Shown: one piece after another, positions 19,452-26,887 of the stretch
Layout: every line of letters starts with the position of its first letter
Numbering within the stretch: the stretch's first letter is position 1
NCBI GenBank assembly: GCA_947381945.1
Contig: CANCXM010000006.1
Coordinates: 61,331 to 125,330, forward strand
DNA from: an uncultured Muribaculaceae bacterium
GTDB taxonomy: Bacteria > Bacteroidota > Bacteroidia > Bacteroidales > Muribaculaceae
Direction: 5' to 3'
Length of the DNA stretch: 64,000 bases
Program-made: the position numbers and the translations under genes
Notes under the pieces: generated by a model
Database searches by the model: none
Seen by the model: only the letters and a program-made list of their open reading frames with translations
Told to the model about the DNA's origin: nothing

Positions 19452-20864
19452 ATGAAATTAAACAGAATATTACCTCTTGCACTCTTCCTTCTCATCGCCG
19501 CAGGTTTCACCTCCTGCAGCGATGACGATACAGTGCTCAAGGAATTGGATGCACCGTCTGTCAGCACGAGCCTGCAGACATTCAATTCACTCACATTTGA
19601 ATGGAACAAGGTAGAGAATGCCGTGCAATACGGCTATCAGCTCCTCGACCCCTCCGGCAACGTTGTCTCGACCGGTACGACCACCGCAACAACTGCCACA
19701 CTGACCGATCTGCAATATGCCACCACCTACACTCTCAACGTATGGGCATTTGCTGCCATGAACAGTGATTTCACCACGGCTCCTACCGTGACTCTCACTG
19801 CGAACACCGCACCGCTGACCAAGCTTGCCGTCCCTGTCGTTTCTCTTGCAACCGAAGGCAGTACGAACACTTTCAGCTGGGACGCAATCGACCATGCGGA
19901 ATCCTACACCTACGAAGTCTCTATTGATGGAGAAGTAATTCGCACAGCAGACATAACCTCCACTTCAATCGCAATCCGCGGACTTGAGAAAGGTGACTAT
20001 AAATTCCGGGTCAAAGCCACCACAACCGAAGCAGGATTCGAGAACGGAGACTATTCGGAAGAGACCGGTTTCAGCGTTCAACGCATGGTTGCATGGCAGG
20101 TCACAGGCAGCTATTATTCCTATCCTCTCAACAAAAGCTGGGATGCTGTCATGCTCGCATACGATGATGGATCATACTCCATCCAGGCTTGGTATGGCGT
20201 CGAGGGATACAACCTCGATTTCAGCATCAACAAGAGTGATGCTGACGGTTCGTTCCAAGTGCTCAACGGAACGTATGATGACAACACATGGCTTTACGGA
20301 GTCTCCACCGGCTTGAGCGACTATCCGGAAGTCAATATCTATCGTTGGTACGAATATTCCTATATGGATGGCAACTCCACTTCCGGCATTGTCAACATCA
20401 ACCATCTTTGGGGAGAATATTATGTCAATGACACCTTCACATGGGAAGCTGCAAAGCTTAACATTGATGATCTCGTCGGCACATATAATAACACAATCTC
20501 ATATTCTTCCTATGATGATAACACAGGCGACTGGACATATTACTTATACAACGATTGGGTAGCTACTATTGAGAAAGTCGATAATACTACAATTACTATC
20601 GACGGTCTGATATGGACAGGCTACCCCCTCACGGCAAATGTGGACCTCGACAATAGCACCATCACTATCCCAATTCAGGAATACGCAGACTGGTACACTT
20701 TCGCTCTTAACGACTGGACAAATTTCGAACCGACAAGCCCTGTCATCGGCACCATAAATGGAGACGGTACAATTGAATTGTCTGGCTTCTGCTACTGGTA
20801 CTACAACGGATCATGGTGGACCCAGTATCTCGACAGCGCAAATGCGAAATTGACGAAGAATTAA
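19452..20864 (+). CDS. Surface lipoprotein with two fibronectin type III-like domains (SusE/F-position)
   Basis: The ATG at 19452 gives MKLNRILPLALFLLIAAGFT and a lipobox with cysteine 22 (FTSC) followed by SDDD, a good surface-lipoprotein signal; the upstream ATG at 19434 adds six residues and is less likely. Two Fn3-like repeats follow: about 35-120 (FNSLTFEWNKVENAVQYGYQ) and about 125-215 (TNTFSWDAIDHAESYTYEVS). The C-terminal part, about 225-470, is an aromatic and Asp/Asn-rich beta domain (WYGVEGYNLDFSINKSD) of unknown family. The last gene of the susCD operon, 20 bases after its neighbour and followed by a terminator. It probably projects a glycan-binding domain from the cell surface. 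Confidence 0.75.
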   Translation: MKLNRILPLALFLLIAAGFTSCSDDDTVLKELDAPSVSTSLQTFNSLTFEWNKVENAVQYGYQLLDPSGNVVSTGTTTATTATLTDLQYATTYTLNVWAFAAMNSDFTTAPTVTLTANTAPLTKLAVPVVSLATEGSTNTFSWDAIDHAESYTYEVSIDGEVIRTADITSTSIAIRGLEKGDYKFRVKATTTEAGFENGDYSEETGFSVQRMVAWQVTGSYYSYPLNKSWDAVMLAYDDGSYSIQAWYGVEGYNLDFSINKSDADGSFQVLNGTYDDNTWLYGVSTGLSDYPEVNIYRWYEYSYMDGNSTSGIVNINHLWGEYYVNDTFTWEAAKLNIDDLVGTYNNTISYSSYDDNTGDWTYYLYNDWVATIEKVDNTTITIDGLIWTGYPLTANVDLDNSTITIPIQEYADWYTFALNDWTNFEPTSPVIGTINGDGTIELSGFCYWYYNGSWWTQYLDSANAKLTKN

Positions 20865-20886
20865 AGCTCGCATAACCACTAAAAAT

Positions 20887-20938
20887 AAAATCTCTGCAAT
20901 CGTCCCGGACATATTGACCGGACGATTGCAGAGATTTT
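20887..20938 (+). terminator. Terminator of the SusC/SusD operon
   Basis: A 19-bp perfect inverted repeat (20887-20905 with 20920-20938) brackets a 14-base loop and runs into a T-tract (GAGATTTTTT). It ends the four-gene Sus-like operon. Confidence 0.9.
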
Positions 20939-21037
20939 TTATACCCACGCACGTCGATAATTTTTATACATACGCACATCAATAATAAAAACAACAATAG
21001 CACCAACAGGACGGAGGCAATCCTAAAATCCTGAAAA

Positions 21038-21185
21038 GAGATACAAACGAACAAAATAGACAAAAGTAACAAAAGTATAATTTACCTGAAATTAAACCTT
21101 TGTATCTTTTGACCCTCTTTTGTATCTTCTGACCCTCTGTCGTTCTGTACCTTTCTGTACTATAATTATGGCCTGAGCCCATAAG
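21038..21185. repeat. Dispersed intergenic repeat, copy 1
   Basis: About 150 bases that match the region 52704-52852 in order and content: GAGATACAAA near the left end, then ACAAAAGTAACA, TATAATTT, CTGAAATTAA, and a pyrimidine-rich right half with TTCTGACC and TTCTGT. The left end GATACAAA (21040-21047) is an inverted match to TTTGTATC, present twice on the right (21099-21106 and 21119-21126), so the element can fold. It lies outside any supported gene, downstream of an operon terminator, as does copy 2. Confidence 0.75.
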
Positions 21186-21248
21186 AACTCGCCATATACG
21201 AAGCAAAGGGGGAGGAGACACAACGCATTCAAAACTCATCACAACAGT

Positions 21249-21354
21249 AGTGTCCGCAGGACACTGATTTTTTCGTAACCCGGCACATCTCCGCTTCGCT
21301 CCGTATGTGCCGGGACATGTATGCTCTCATATATATGGTGTCCGGTAGGACACC
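21249..21354. repeat. Cluster of three GC hairpins in an AT-rich spacer
   Basis: Three perfect inverted repeats stand in a row: AGTGTCC/GGACACT (21249-21255, 21259-21265), CCCGGCACAT/ATGTGCCGGG (21279-21288, 21305-21314) and GGTGTCC/GGACACC (21337-21343, 21348-21354). The outer two are near-copies of each other, each followed by GATTT. They do not terminate a nearby gene and have no adjacent transposase. Confidence 0.7.
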
Positions 21355-21599
21355 GATTTACCAATCTGAAGCCCATTATAGCAGCGTCATTTAAACGTTC
21401 CTGCATTTCAATCAATAATTCTACACAAACACACGCCTTTCTAAACCATTTTTCAGTTAATCAACCTTTCACAAGTGAAACAAAGTTTAAATTCCAAATA
21501 TTTATAGTGAATTTATGTTAACATAAAGAAATTTTTATTCCTATGACTTGTTATATCAATGAACATCAAGAGGATGAAGGCTTTTAAACAGCCATTATT

Positions 21600-22190
21600 T
21601 ACATTTTGACTCTAATTTTTATCGGAATCTCTCTATTTGCAATTGCAATCACAACCATCTCCACTGATAAGTTGCATTTACAAAACATCAATTTGCAAAT
21701 TCAAATCAAATATTCAATTACAAATTCAACCTCCGATAATTCACAATTTATAATTGCAAATTCTATAATTCAACTTTACAACCTACAAATCTAAATTCAG
21801 GATTGCCACCCACCATCCTCAAACCCACATCACAATTTGCTTTTACAGATTGCAAACACAACAAATTGCAATTCCTAATTCCACATCAAAACATAGCGTT
21901 AATATTTTTTATGTTTTATGATAATATATTGATTATCAATATATACATAAAATTAATTTAAATAATAACTTTATGCTAAACCCCTCCAACATGCCGATAT
22001 TACACATTATTTAACCCTTAACTACAACTTTGATTATAACACCCCGAATATATAGAAAGATAGTATGTTATATCTACACTAAAGCTTTAGCAGCATAGTT
22101 AATATTTGCAAAACCGACTTTTTGCTATTTACTTTTGCAAATCAACATACTCCTCCATCTATTCCCAAATCCAACCTATTTATTTACAAA
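21600..22190. other. Gene-free, very AT-rich tract with many TTTGCA/TGCAAA motifs
   Basis: No convincing gene is seen here; the small open frames are low-complexity. The tract repeats variants of AATTTGCAAATT, for example near 21636, 21690, 21753, 21836, 21864, 22104 and 22133. It also holds a palindrome at 21924-21944, ATATATTGAT-T-ATCAATATAT. It precedes a gene for an XRE-type regulator, whose own promoter elements (TTTG, TACATTTG) use the same short words. Confidence 0.6.
21924..21944. repeat. 21-base perfect AT palindrome
   Basis: ATATATTGAT and ATCAATATAT flank a single central T. The size and symmetry suit a dimeric regulator binding site or an easily melted element. No function is shown. 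Confidence 0.5.
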
Positions 22191-22196
22191 CACAAA

Positions 22197-22228
22197 TTTG
22201 CTTTTTCAAAATTAAATGATTACATTTG
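22197..22228 (+). promoter_or_regulatory. Promoter of the XRE-type regulator gene
   Basis: TTTG (22197-22200), exactly 20 bases, then TACATTTG (22221-22228) give a full Bacteroidetes vegetative promoter. Transcription would begin near 22235, so the in-frame ATG at 22226 cannot be the start and the ATG at 22268 is used. Confidence 0.8.
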
Positions 22229-22267
22229 CAATCGAATTACAAATCCAAATCTTCAAGAATTTGCATT

Positions 22268-22855
22268 ATGGACCTTGTTTCAAGACTCAAACACTATCTC
22301 GATTCTCGGCAAATCAGCGTCACCCAGTTTGCAGATGAGTGTGCAATACCCCGCCCCACAGGAAGCCAGCTTCTTGCAGGACGCAATAAAAAGGTGAGTG
22401 ACGAGATAATCAGCAAAATCCACACCGCTTATCCCGACCTTAACATCGTATGGTTGATGTTTGGCGAAGGGAATATGGTGACGAATGCAAATATTGAAAT
22501 CTCAGAGCCTCAAAACGAGCAAAAAAGCGAAATTTTCGCGGAGGAACATCCTGCTGACCAACCAATTGACTTCTCGCTCGACTTCAATGAAAGCTTGCAG
22601 CCTGACACAGCCGAAAAAAATCAAGCCAACACTTCCGCCAACACTTTTACATTTGCAAGCCCTGCAGACCCGGTTTCAGCAAACGAGGAGGTCGAGTCGC
22701 CTATCCAACCAGAGAAAGAGCCGGCAGAGGCCGATTCCATCACCCTCACCACGGGGAAAGGCAAACGCGTCACCGGTATAGTTGTATATTACGACGACTG
22801 CACCTACGAATCATTCATTCCGGACCCGAACCACGGACATCCATTCATGAGGTGA
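22268..22855 (+). CDS. XRE/Cro-type helix-turn-helix regulator of the Bacteroidetes type
   Basis: Starting at the ATG at 22268 the product is 195 residues. Residues 1-65 form a Cro/C1-like HTH: MDLVSRLKHYLDSRQISVTQ, FADECAIPRPTGSQLLAGRN, then KKVSDEIISKIHTAYPDLNI and VWLMFGEGNMV. The middle (about 75-160) is low-complexity and acidic, probably disordered, and the end GKRVTGIVVYYDDCTYESFI is a short beta-like module. There is no LexA-type protease dyad that I can see, so it is not a self-cleaving repressor. The long AT-rich upstream tract may hold its binding sites. It stands alone with its own promoter and terminator. Target genes unknown. Confidence 0.8.
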   Translation: MDLVSRLKHYLDSRQISVTQFADECAIPRPTGSQLLAGRNKKVSDEIISKIHTAYPDLNIVWLMFGEGNMVTNANIEISEPQNEQKSEIFAEEHPADQPIDFSLDFNESLQPDTAEKNQANTSANTFTFASPADPVSANEEVESPIQPEKEPAEADSITLTTGKGKRVTGIVVYYDDCTYESFIPDPNHGHPFMR

Positions 22856-22962
22856 GCTCCCCTCGTCGTAGCCACATCCAAAGAGAATCCCCTCCGACAC
22901 ATCCCTCCCGACCATAAAGCTATCCGGTCAAAGCATCCAAGCAAATTCCTATAGATTATCAT

Positions 22963-23010
22963 GGCCACTACCCTCCCGGTTTTCAACTCCGGCGGGACAG
23001 TGGCCTTTTG
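22963..23010 (+). terminator. Terminator after the XRE regulator gene
   Basis: GGCCACT (22963-22969) pairs with AGTGGCC (22999-23005), with further imperfect pairing of CCCTCCCGG and CCGGCGGGA inside. The hairpin runs into TTTTG. The T-run contains the -33 TTTG (23007-23010) of the next promoter, so the end of one unit and the start of the next overlap. Confidence 0.7.
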
Positions 23011-23038
23011 GCAGTCTGCAAGATTCTGAGTAATTTTG
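23007..23038 (+). promoter_or_regulatory. Promoter of the ABC-F gene
   Basis: TTTG (23007-23010), 20 bases, TAATTTTG (23031-23038): exact match to the Bacteroidetes vegetative promoter, about 60 bases ahead of the ABC-F start. Confidence 0.85.
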
Positions 23039-23098
23039 CAGGCCGGTTCATGATAGACCGAACAAAAGCAAATTCAAAACCATCCCCATAAGTCAAAA

Positions 23099-25096
23099 AT
23101 GAGCATTTCTATAAATAGCCTCAAAGTCGAGTTCAGCGCAAAATGCCTTTTCGACAACATTTCCTACATCATCAACCCCAAGGACAAAATAGCCCTCGTC
23201 GGGAAGAACGGAGCGGGAAAATCGACCATGCTCAAAATAATCGCCGGACTGCAGAACCCCACTTCCGGAAGCGTCGCCATGCCGAGGGACACGACCGTCG
23301 GCTACCTCCCGCAGCACATCACCGTCAGCGACACCTCCACCGTCATCGATGAAGTCCGCAGCGCCTTCAGCCACGTCGACGAAATGAAGGCACGCCTTGA
23401 CGAAATCAACCATCAGCTCGCCACTCGCACCGACTACGAATCGGAGGCCTATCAGGAACTCATCGAAGCGATGACCTCACTCAACGACCGGCTGGCAATG
23501 GAACAGAGCGAGAACTTCGAAGCCGAGATGGAAAAGACCCTCCTCGGCCTCGGCTTCCTGCGTTCGGATTTCGACCGCCCGACTTCGGAATTCTCCGGCG
23601 GATGGCGAATGAGAATCGAGCTTGCAAAAATTCTTTTGCGCAGACCCGACGTGTTGCTTCTCGACGAACCAACGAACCATCTTGACATCGAGTCCATCCA
23701 ATGGCTCGAAAACTTTCTCATCACGAAGGCCAACGCCGTCGTACTCGTCAGCCACGACCGCGCCTTCATTGACAATGTCACCAACCGCACCATCGAGATT
23801 TCGCTTGGCAAAATCTACGACTACTCCGTCAACTATTCAAAATATCTCGTCCTCCGTCAGGAGCGTCTCGAACAGCAGATGCGCGCCTATCAGAATCAAC
23901 AGAAGATGATTCAGGAAACAGAGGACTTCATCGAGCGCTTCCGCTACAAAGCGACCAAGAGCGTACAGGTGCAAAGCCGCATCAAGCAGCTCGCGAAAAT
24001 CGAGCGCATCGAAGTTGACGAAGTCGACACCTCACACCTCAACCTAAAATTTCCTCCGGCCCCCCGCTCCGGCGACTATCCCGTCATCGCTGACAATGTC
24101 GGGAAAGCATACGGCGACCATCAGGTGTTTGACCATGCTACCTTCACCATCAAGCGTGGCGAGAAGGTTGCCTTTGTCGGAAAGAACGGAGAAGGAAAGT
24201 CTACGCTTGTGAAATGTATAATGGGCGAGATACCTTTCACCGGTTCGCTGAAAATCGGCCACAATGTGAAGATAGGATACTTCGCCCAGAATCAGGCCAC
24301 ACTTCTCGACGAGGACATCTCTGTGTTCGACACCATTGACCGCGTGGCCGTCGGTGACATCCGCACAAAAATCCGCGACATCCTCGGCGCATTCATGTTT
24401 GGCGGAGAAGCATCCGACAAAAAGGTGAAAGTTCTTTCGGGTGGCGAACGTACGCGCCTCGCCATGATCCGTCTTCTTCTCGAACCGGTCAACCTTCTCA
24501 TCCTCGATGAGCCGACCAATCACCTTGACATGAAAACCAAGGACATCCTCAAGCAGGCCATCAAAGACTTCAACGGAACTGTCATCGTGGTCAGCCACGA
24601 CCGAGAGTTTCTTGACGGCCTTGTCGAGAAGGTCTACGAATTCGGAGGTGGAGAAGTCAAGGAATGCCTCGGCGGCATTTACGAATTTCTTGAAAAGAAA
24701 AAACTCGCATCGCTCTCCGAACTGGAGCGCAACACCATCCGTTCTGTCAGCGGTCAGAATCCCGACGCATCCGCAAAGAAGCAGCCCCAATCTTCCAACT
24801 CATCCCCGACATCAGCTACCACCACGCCGACATCCGGGCAGCCCCGCAAACTTACATACGCAGAGCAGCGCGAGCACGAGAAGCTCGTCCGCAAAGCCCG
24901 CAAAAAAGTAGAGGAAGCCGAAGCGGAAATCGCGCGCCTCGAACAAGAGATAGCCGACATCGAAGCGACCATTGCCGCCGGAAACCCTCCGGCTGATATT
25001 TACGACCGACACGCCTCAACGACGAAGCAGCTCGAAAATGCCATGTCGCTTTGGGAACTCGCTTCAATGGAGCTCGACGACATCTCCAAAGCCTGA
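23099..25096 (+). CDS. ABC-F family ATPase (ribosome-associated, Uup/YdiF-like)
   Basis: The 665-residue soluble protein has two ABC domains and no membrane segments. Domain 1 shows Walker A GKNGAGKST (about 36-44), signature SGGWRMR and Walker B VLLLDEPTNHLDIES; domain 2 shows GKNGEGKST, LSGGERTRLA and LLILDEPTNHLDM. Between them lies the ABC-F linker (YLVLRQERLEQQMRAYQNQQ). A Ser/Thr/Pro-rich stretch (about 545-580) leads to a C-terminal coiled coil (VRKARKKVEEAEAEIARLEQ), as in Uup. ABC-F proteins act on the translating ribosome; some give antibiotic protection, but this one looks like the housekeeping kind. Convergent with the S1-domain protein gene downstream. Confidence 0.92.
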   Translation: MSISINSLKVEFSAKCLFDNISYIINPKDKIALVGKNGAGKSTMLKIIAGLQNPTSGSVAMPRDTTVGYLPQHITVSDTSTVIDEVRSAFSHVDEMKARLDEINHQLATRTDYESEAYQELIEAMTSLNDRLAMEQSENFEAEMEKTLLGLGFLRSDFDRPTSEFSGGWRMRIELAKILLRRPDVLLLDEPTNHLDIESIQWLENFLITKANAVVLVSHDRAFIDNVTNRTIEISLGKIYDYSVNYSKYLVLRQERLEQQMRAYQNQQKMIQETEDFIERFRYKATKSVQVQSRIKQLAKIERIEVDEVDTSHLNLKFPPAPRSGDYPVIADNVGKAYGDHQVFDHATFTIKRGEKVAFVGKNGEGKSTLVKCIMGEIPFTGSLKIGHNVKIGYFAQNQATLLDEDISVFDTIDRVAVGDIRTKIRDILGAFMFGGEASDKKVKVLSGGERTRLAMIRLLLEPVNLLILDEPTNHLDMKTKDILKQAIKDFNGTVIVVSHDREFLDGLVEKVYEFGGGEVKECLGGIYEFLEKKKLASLSELERNTIRSVSGQNPDASAKKQPQSSNSSPTSATTTPTSGQPRKLTYAEQREHEKLVRKARKKVEEAEAEIARLEQEIADIEATIAAGNPPADIYDRHASTTKQLENAMSLWELASMELDDISKA

Positions 25097-25138
25097 CCAC
25101 TCACTCATTCCTCCGGCAACGCAAAAGCGCACAGACAT

Positions 25139-25178
25139 AAAAATGGCAGGATGCAAAGATACGCATTCTGCCATTTTT
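25139..25178. terminator. Bidirectional terminator between convergent genes
   Basis: A 16-bp stem with one G-T pair (25139-25154 with 25163-25178, AAAAATGGCAG/CTGCCATTTTT) has an A-run on one side and a T-run on the other, so it works for the ABC-F gene and for the minus-strand S1-domain gene. Confidence 0.9.
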
Positions 25179-25233
25179 ATGTTTCCGCATGTTTTGATTA
25201 TTCAATTCAATCCGGCAACGCGGATGCGTCGAA

Positions 25234-26073
25234 TCATTCCGCAAGACGTATGCCGCCGTCGGTGATGACAATTTTCCTGTCGCGATACAGATGGCCTATA
25301 GCTTTCTTGAAATCTTTCTTCGAGCATTGGAATGTGGCGCGTATGGTTTCAGGAGAGGCCGAATCCGAAATAGGCAGGAAGTAGCCCGGCTGATCTTTGA
25401 GCCGGCCGAGGATTCGCTCCATCAGGGCATCAACACGACCGTCGTTCCCGCCGCTCAACACAAGGTCAATCTTGCCATCCTCCCTGACCTGTTTGACGTA
25501 GGCCGGAATTGCCTTGCCTATCTCAAGAGGCTTATAGAGTTCATTTTCATAGACCATGCCATGGAAAAGATTATCGACGATAGCTTTGTAGCCAAGCTCA
25601 GTGTGCTTGTAGACCAGTGCTTCAACCTTGTCACCGAGTTTATAGTCGGGATAGCGGTTGCCAAGGAATTTTTCAATTTTGGCGGATGCTACCACGCGTT
25701 GGGTTGCATTGTCGAGATAGACATAGACAAGCACGACCATGCCTCTCGAAAGTTTCATCTTCTGTTCGCTGTAAGGGACAAGGAGTTCTTTCCCGACAAG
25801 ACCCCAATCAAGGAATGCGCCGGTATTGTTGACCTGCGTCACCTGAAGATAGGCAAACTCGCCGACTTCAGCAAAGGGGTGTTCGGTGGTGGCGACGGGA
25901 CGGTCCTCCGAATCTTTGTAGACGAACACTTCAAGTTCGTTGCCCGGCTGAAGGGGCACAGTGATATAACGTGCAGGCAGAAGGACTTCGTTTCCGTCGC
26001 GGTCAGCAAGATAAGCCCCGAAATCTACGTTGCGGGACACTTGCAGTGAATTGTATTTTCCAATCTTTAGCAT
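25234..26073 (-). CDS. cvfB: S1-type RNA-binding protein, CvfB family
   Basis: The 279-residue product fits the CvfB family: tandem S1/OB-like domains followed by a winged-helix end. Landmarks are MLKIGKYNSLQVSRNVDFGA, the second S1 unit VTQVNNTGAFLDWGLVGKEL, a third unit GYKAIVDNLFHGMVYENELY, and the C-terminal ETIRATFQCSKKDFKKAIGH with LYRDRKIVITDGGIRLAE. Family members bind RNA and affect gene expression and virulence traits in Staphylococcus; the role here is not known. It is a single-gene unit on the minus strand, divergent from rsmG. Confidence 0.88.
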   Translation of the reverse strand: MLKIGKYNSLQVSRNVDFGAYLADRDGNEVLLPARYITVPLQPGNELEVFVYKDSEDRPVATTEHPFAEVGEFAYLQVTQVNNTGAFLDWGLVGKELLVPYSEQKMKLSRGMVVLVYVYLDNATQRVVASAKIEKFLGNRYPDYKLGDKVEALVYKHTELGYKAIVDNLFHGMVYENELYKPLEIGKAIPAYVKQVREDGKIDLVLSGGNDGRVDALMERILGRLKDQPGYFLPISDSASPETIRATFQCSKKDFKKAIGHLYRDRKIVITDGGIRLAE

Positions 26074-26125
26074 GGGATTGTTCTAATTTTTTGGCAAATT
26101 TAACCAAAATCTCATAAATTACCTA

Positions 26126-26266
26126 TAATTTTGCAGATGAGTAGGAGTCCCGCCACAAGACGGAAGCCTAAAACCTGCTGAGACGGTCTATTGTTTTATA
26201 AACGTCTGTCGGCACTCATTTGTTAAATTAAATCACAAAGACAGTTTTCATATCATCTGCATAATC
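26126..26266 (+). promoter_or_regulatory. Promoter and possibly structured 5' leader of rsmG
   Basis: The -7 box TAATTTTG (26126-26133) predicts a transcript beginning near 26139 and a leader of about 130 bases. The region can fold: CAGATGAGT (26134-26142) with ACTCATTTG (26214-26222), AGTAGG (26140-26145) with CCTGCT (26174-26179), and AGACG (26181-26185) with CGTCT (26203-26207). The first two stems share 26140-26142, so they compete. Words such as GTCCCGCCAC and ACCTGC recall cobalamin riboswitches, but the order and spacing do not fit. I do not assign a class. Confidence 0.4.
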
Positions 26267-26887
26267 ATGGAAGAGATACTCAAATATTTCCCTGACCTCA
26301 CACAAGAACAGAAGGAACGCTTCGCCGCCCTCGGACGGCTTTACCCCGAGTGGAACGAGAAAATCAATGTCATTTCCCGCAAAGACATTGACAATCTCTA
26401 TGTCCACCACATCCTCCATTCCCTTGGCATCGCGAAGTTCATCACCCCTGTCGATGGAACACAGATGATCGACCTCGGCACAGGTGGAGGATTCCCCGGA
26501 ATCCCCCTCGCTATATTCTGGCCCGGATGCAAGTTCCACCTCATTGACCGTATCGGGAAAAAGATAAAGGTAGCCTCTTCAATCGCCGAAGAACTCGGCC
26601 TCGACAATGTCACATTCCAGCACGGCGACATGGGTGAATGCAAACTGAAAGCTGACTATGTGATTTCGCGCGCCGTGATGCAGCTCGACGAACTTGTCAA
26701 GATTGCCATGCGCAACGTCTCGACCCAAAACCGCAACAAGCTCCCCAACGGACTGATATGTCTTAAAGGCGGTGAACTTGCAAGCGAGCTCGGCCGAGTC
26801 AAACGTCCGCTCATTGATGTGCCGCTCAGCGACTACTTCTCTGAGGAATATTTCACGACCAAAGACTTAATTTATGTAAAGCTATGA
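26267..26887 (+). CDS. rsmG: 16S rRNA (guanine527-N7)-methyltransferase RsmG
   Basis: The 206-residue protein has the Rossmann methyltransferase core with SAM-binding MIDLGTGGGFPGIPLAIFWP, preceded by the RsmG block WNEKINVISRKDIDNLYVHH ILHS and followed by DYVISRAVMQLDELV. It methylates G527 of 16S rRNA in the 530 loop; loss in other bacteria gives low-level streptomycin resistance. Its stop overlaps the start of the next gene by four bases (ATGA), so the MBL hydrolase is co-translated. A long and possibly structured leader precedes it. Confidence 0.95.
   Translation: MEEILKYFPDLTQEQKERFAALGRLYPEWNEKINVISRKDIDNLYVHHILHSLGIAKFITPVDGTQMIDLGTGGGFPGIPLAIFWPGCKFHLIDRIGKKIKVASSIAEELGLDNVTFQHGDMGECKLKADYVISRAVMQLDELVKIAMRNVSTQNRNKLPNGLICLKGGELASELGRVKRPLIDVPLSDYFSEEYFTTKDLIYVKL

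Noticed and set aside
21321..21794. Two small plus-strand frames in the AT-rich spacer
   Set aside because: Low-complexity Asn/Ile/Ser-rich translations that follow the base composition, with no start signals or downstream terminator.
22226..22267. Longer start for the XRE regulator at 22226
   Set aside because: This ATG overlaps the -7 box TACATTTG (22221-22228), so it would not be in the transcript.
24044..24790. Minus-strand frame of 248 codons inside the ABC-F gene
   Set aside because: Overlaps both ABC motifs of domain 2 on the other strand; no independent support.
23099..25096. Antibiotic-resistance ABC-F protein
   Set aside because: The C-terminal coiled coil and linker fit the Uup/YdiF housekeeping kind, and the gene has an ordinary promoter in a core region.
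25291..26049. Plus-strand frame of 252 codons opposite the CvfB-like gene
   Set aside because: Shadow frame; the minus-strand protein has clear S1-type domains and a terminator at its end.
26134..26222. Cobalamin riboswitch ahead of rsmG
   Set aside because: Only short words match (GTCCCGCCAC, ACCTGC). The B12-box context and the long distal arms are absent, and the downstream genes have no B12 link.
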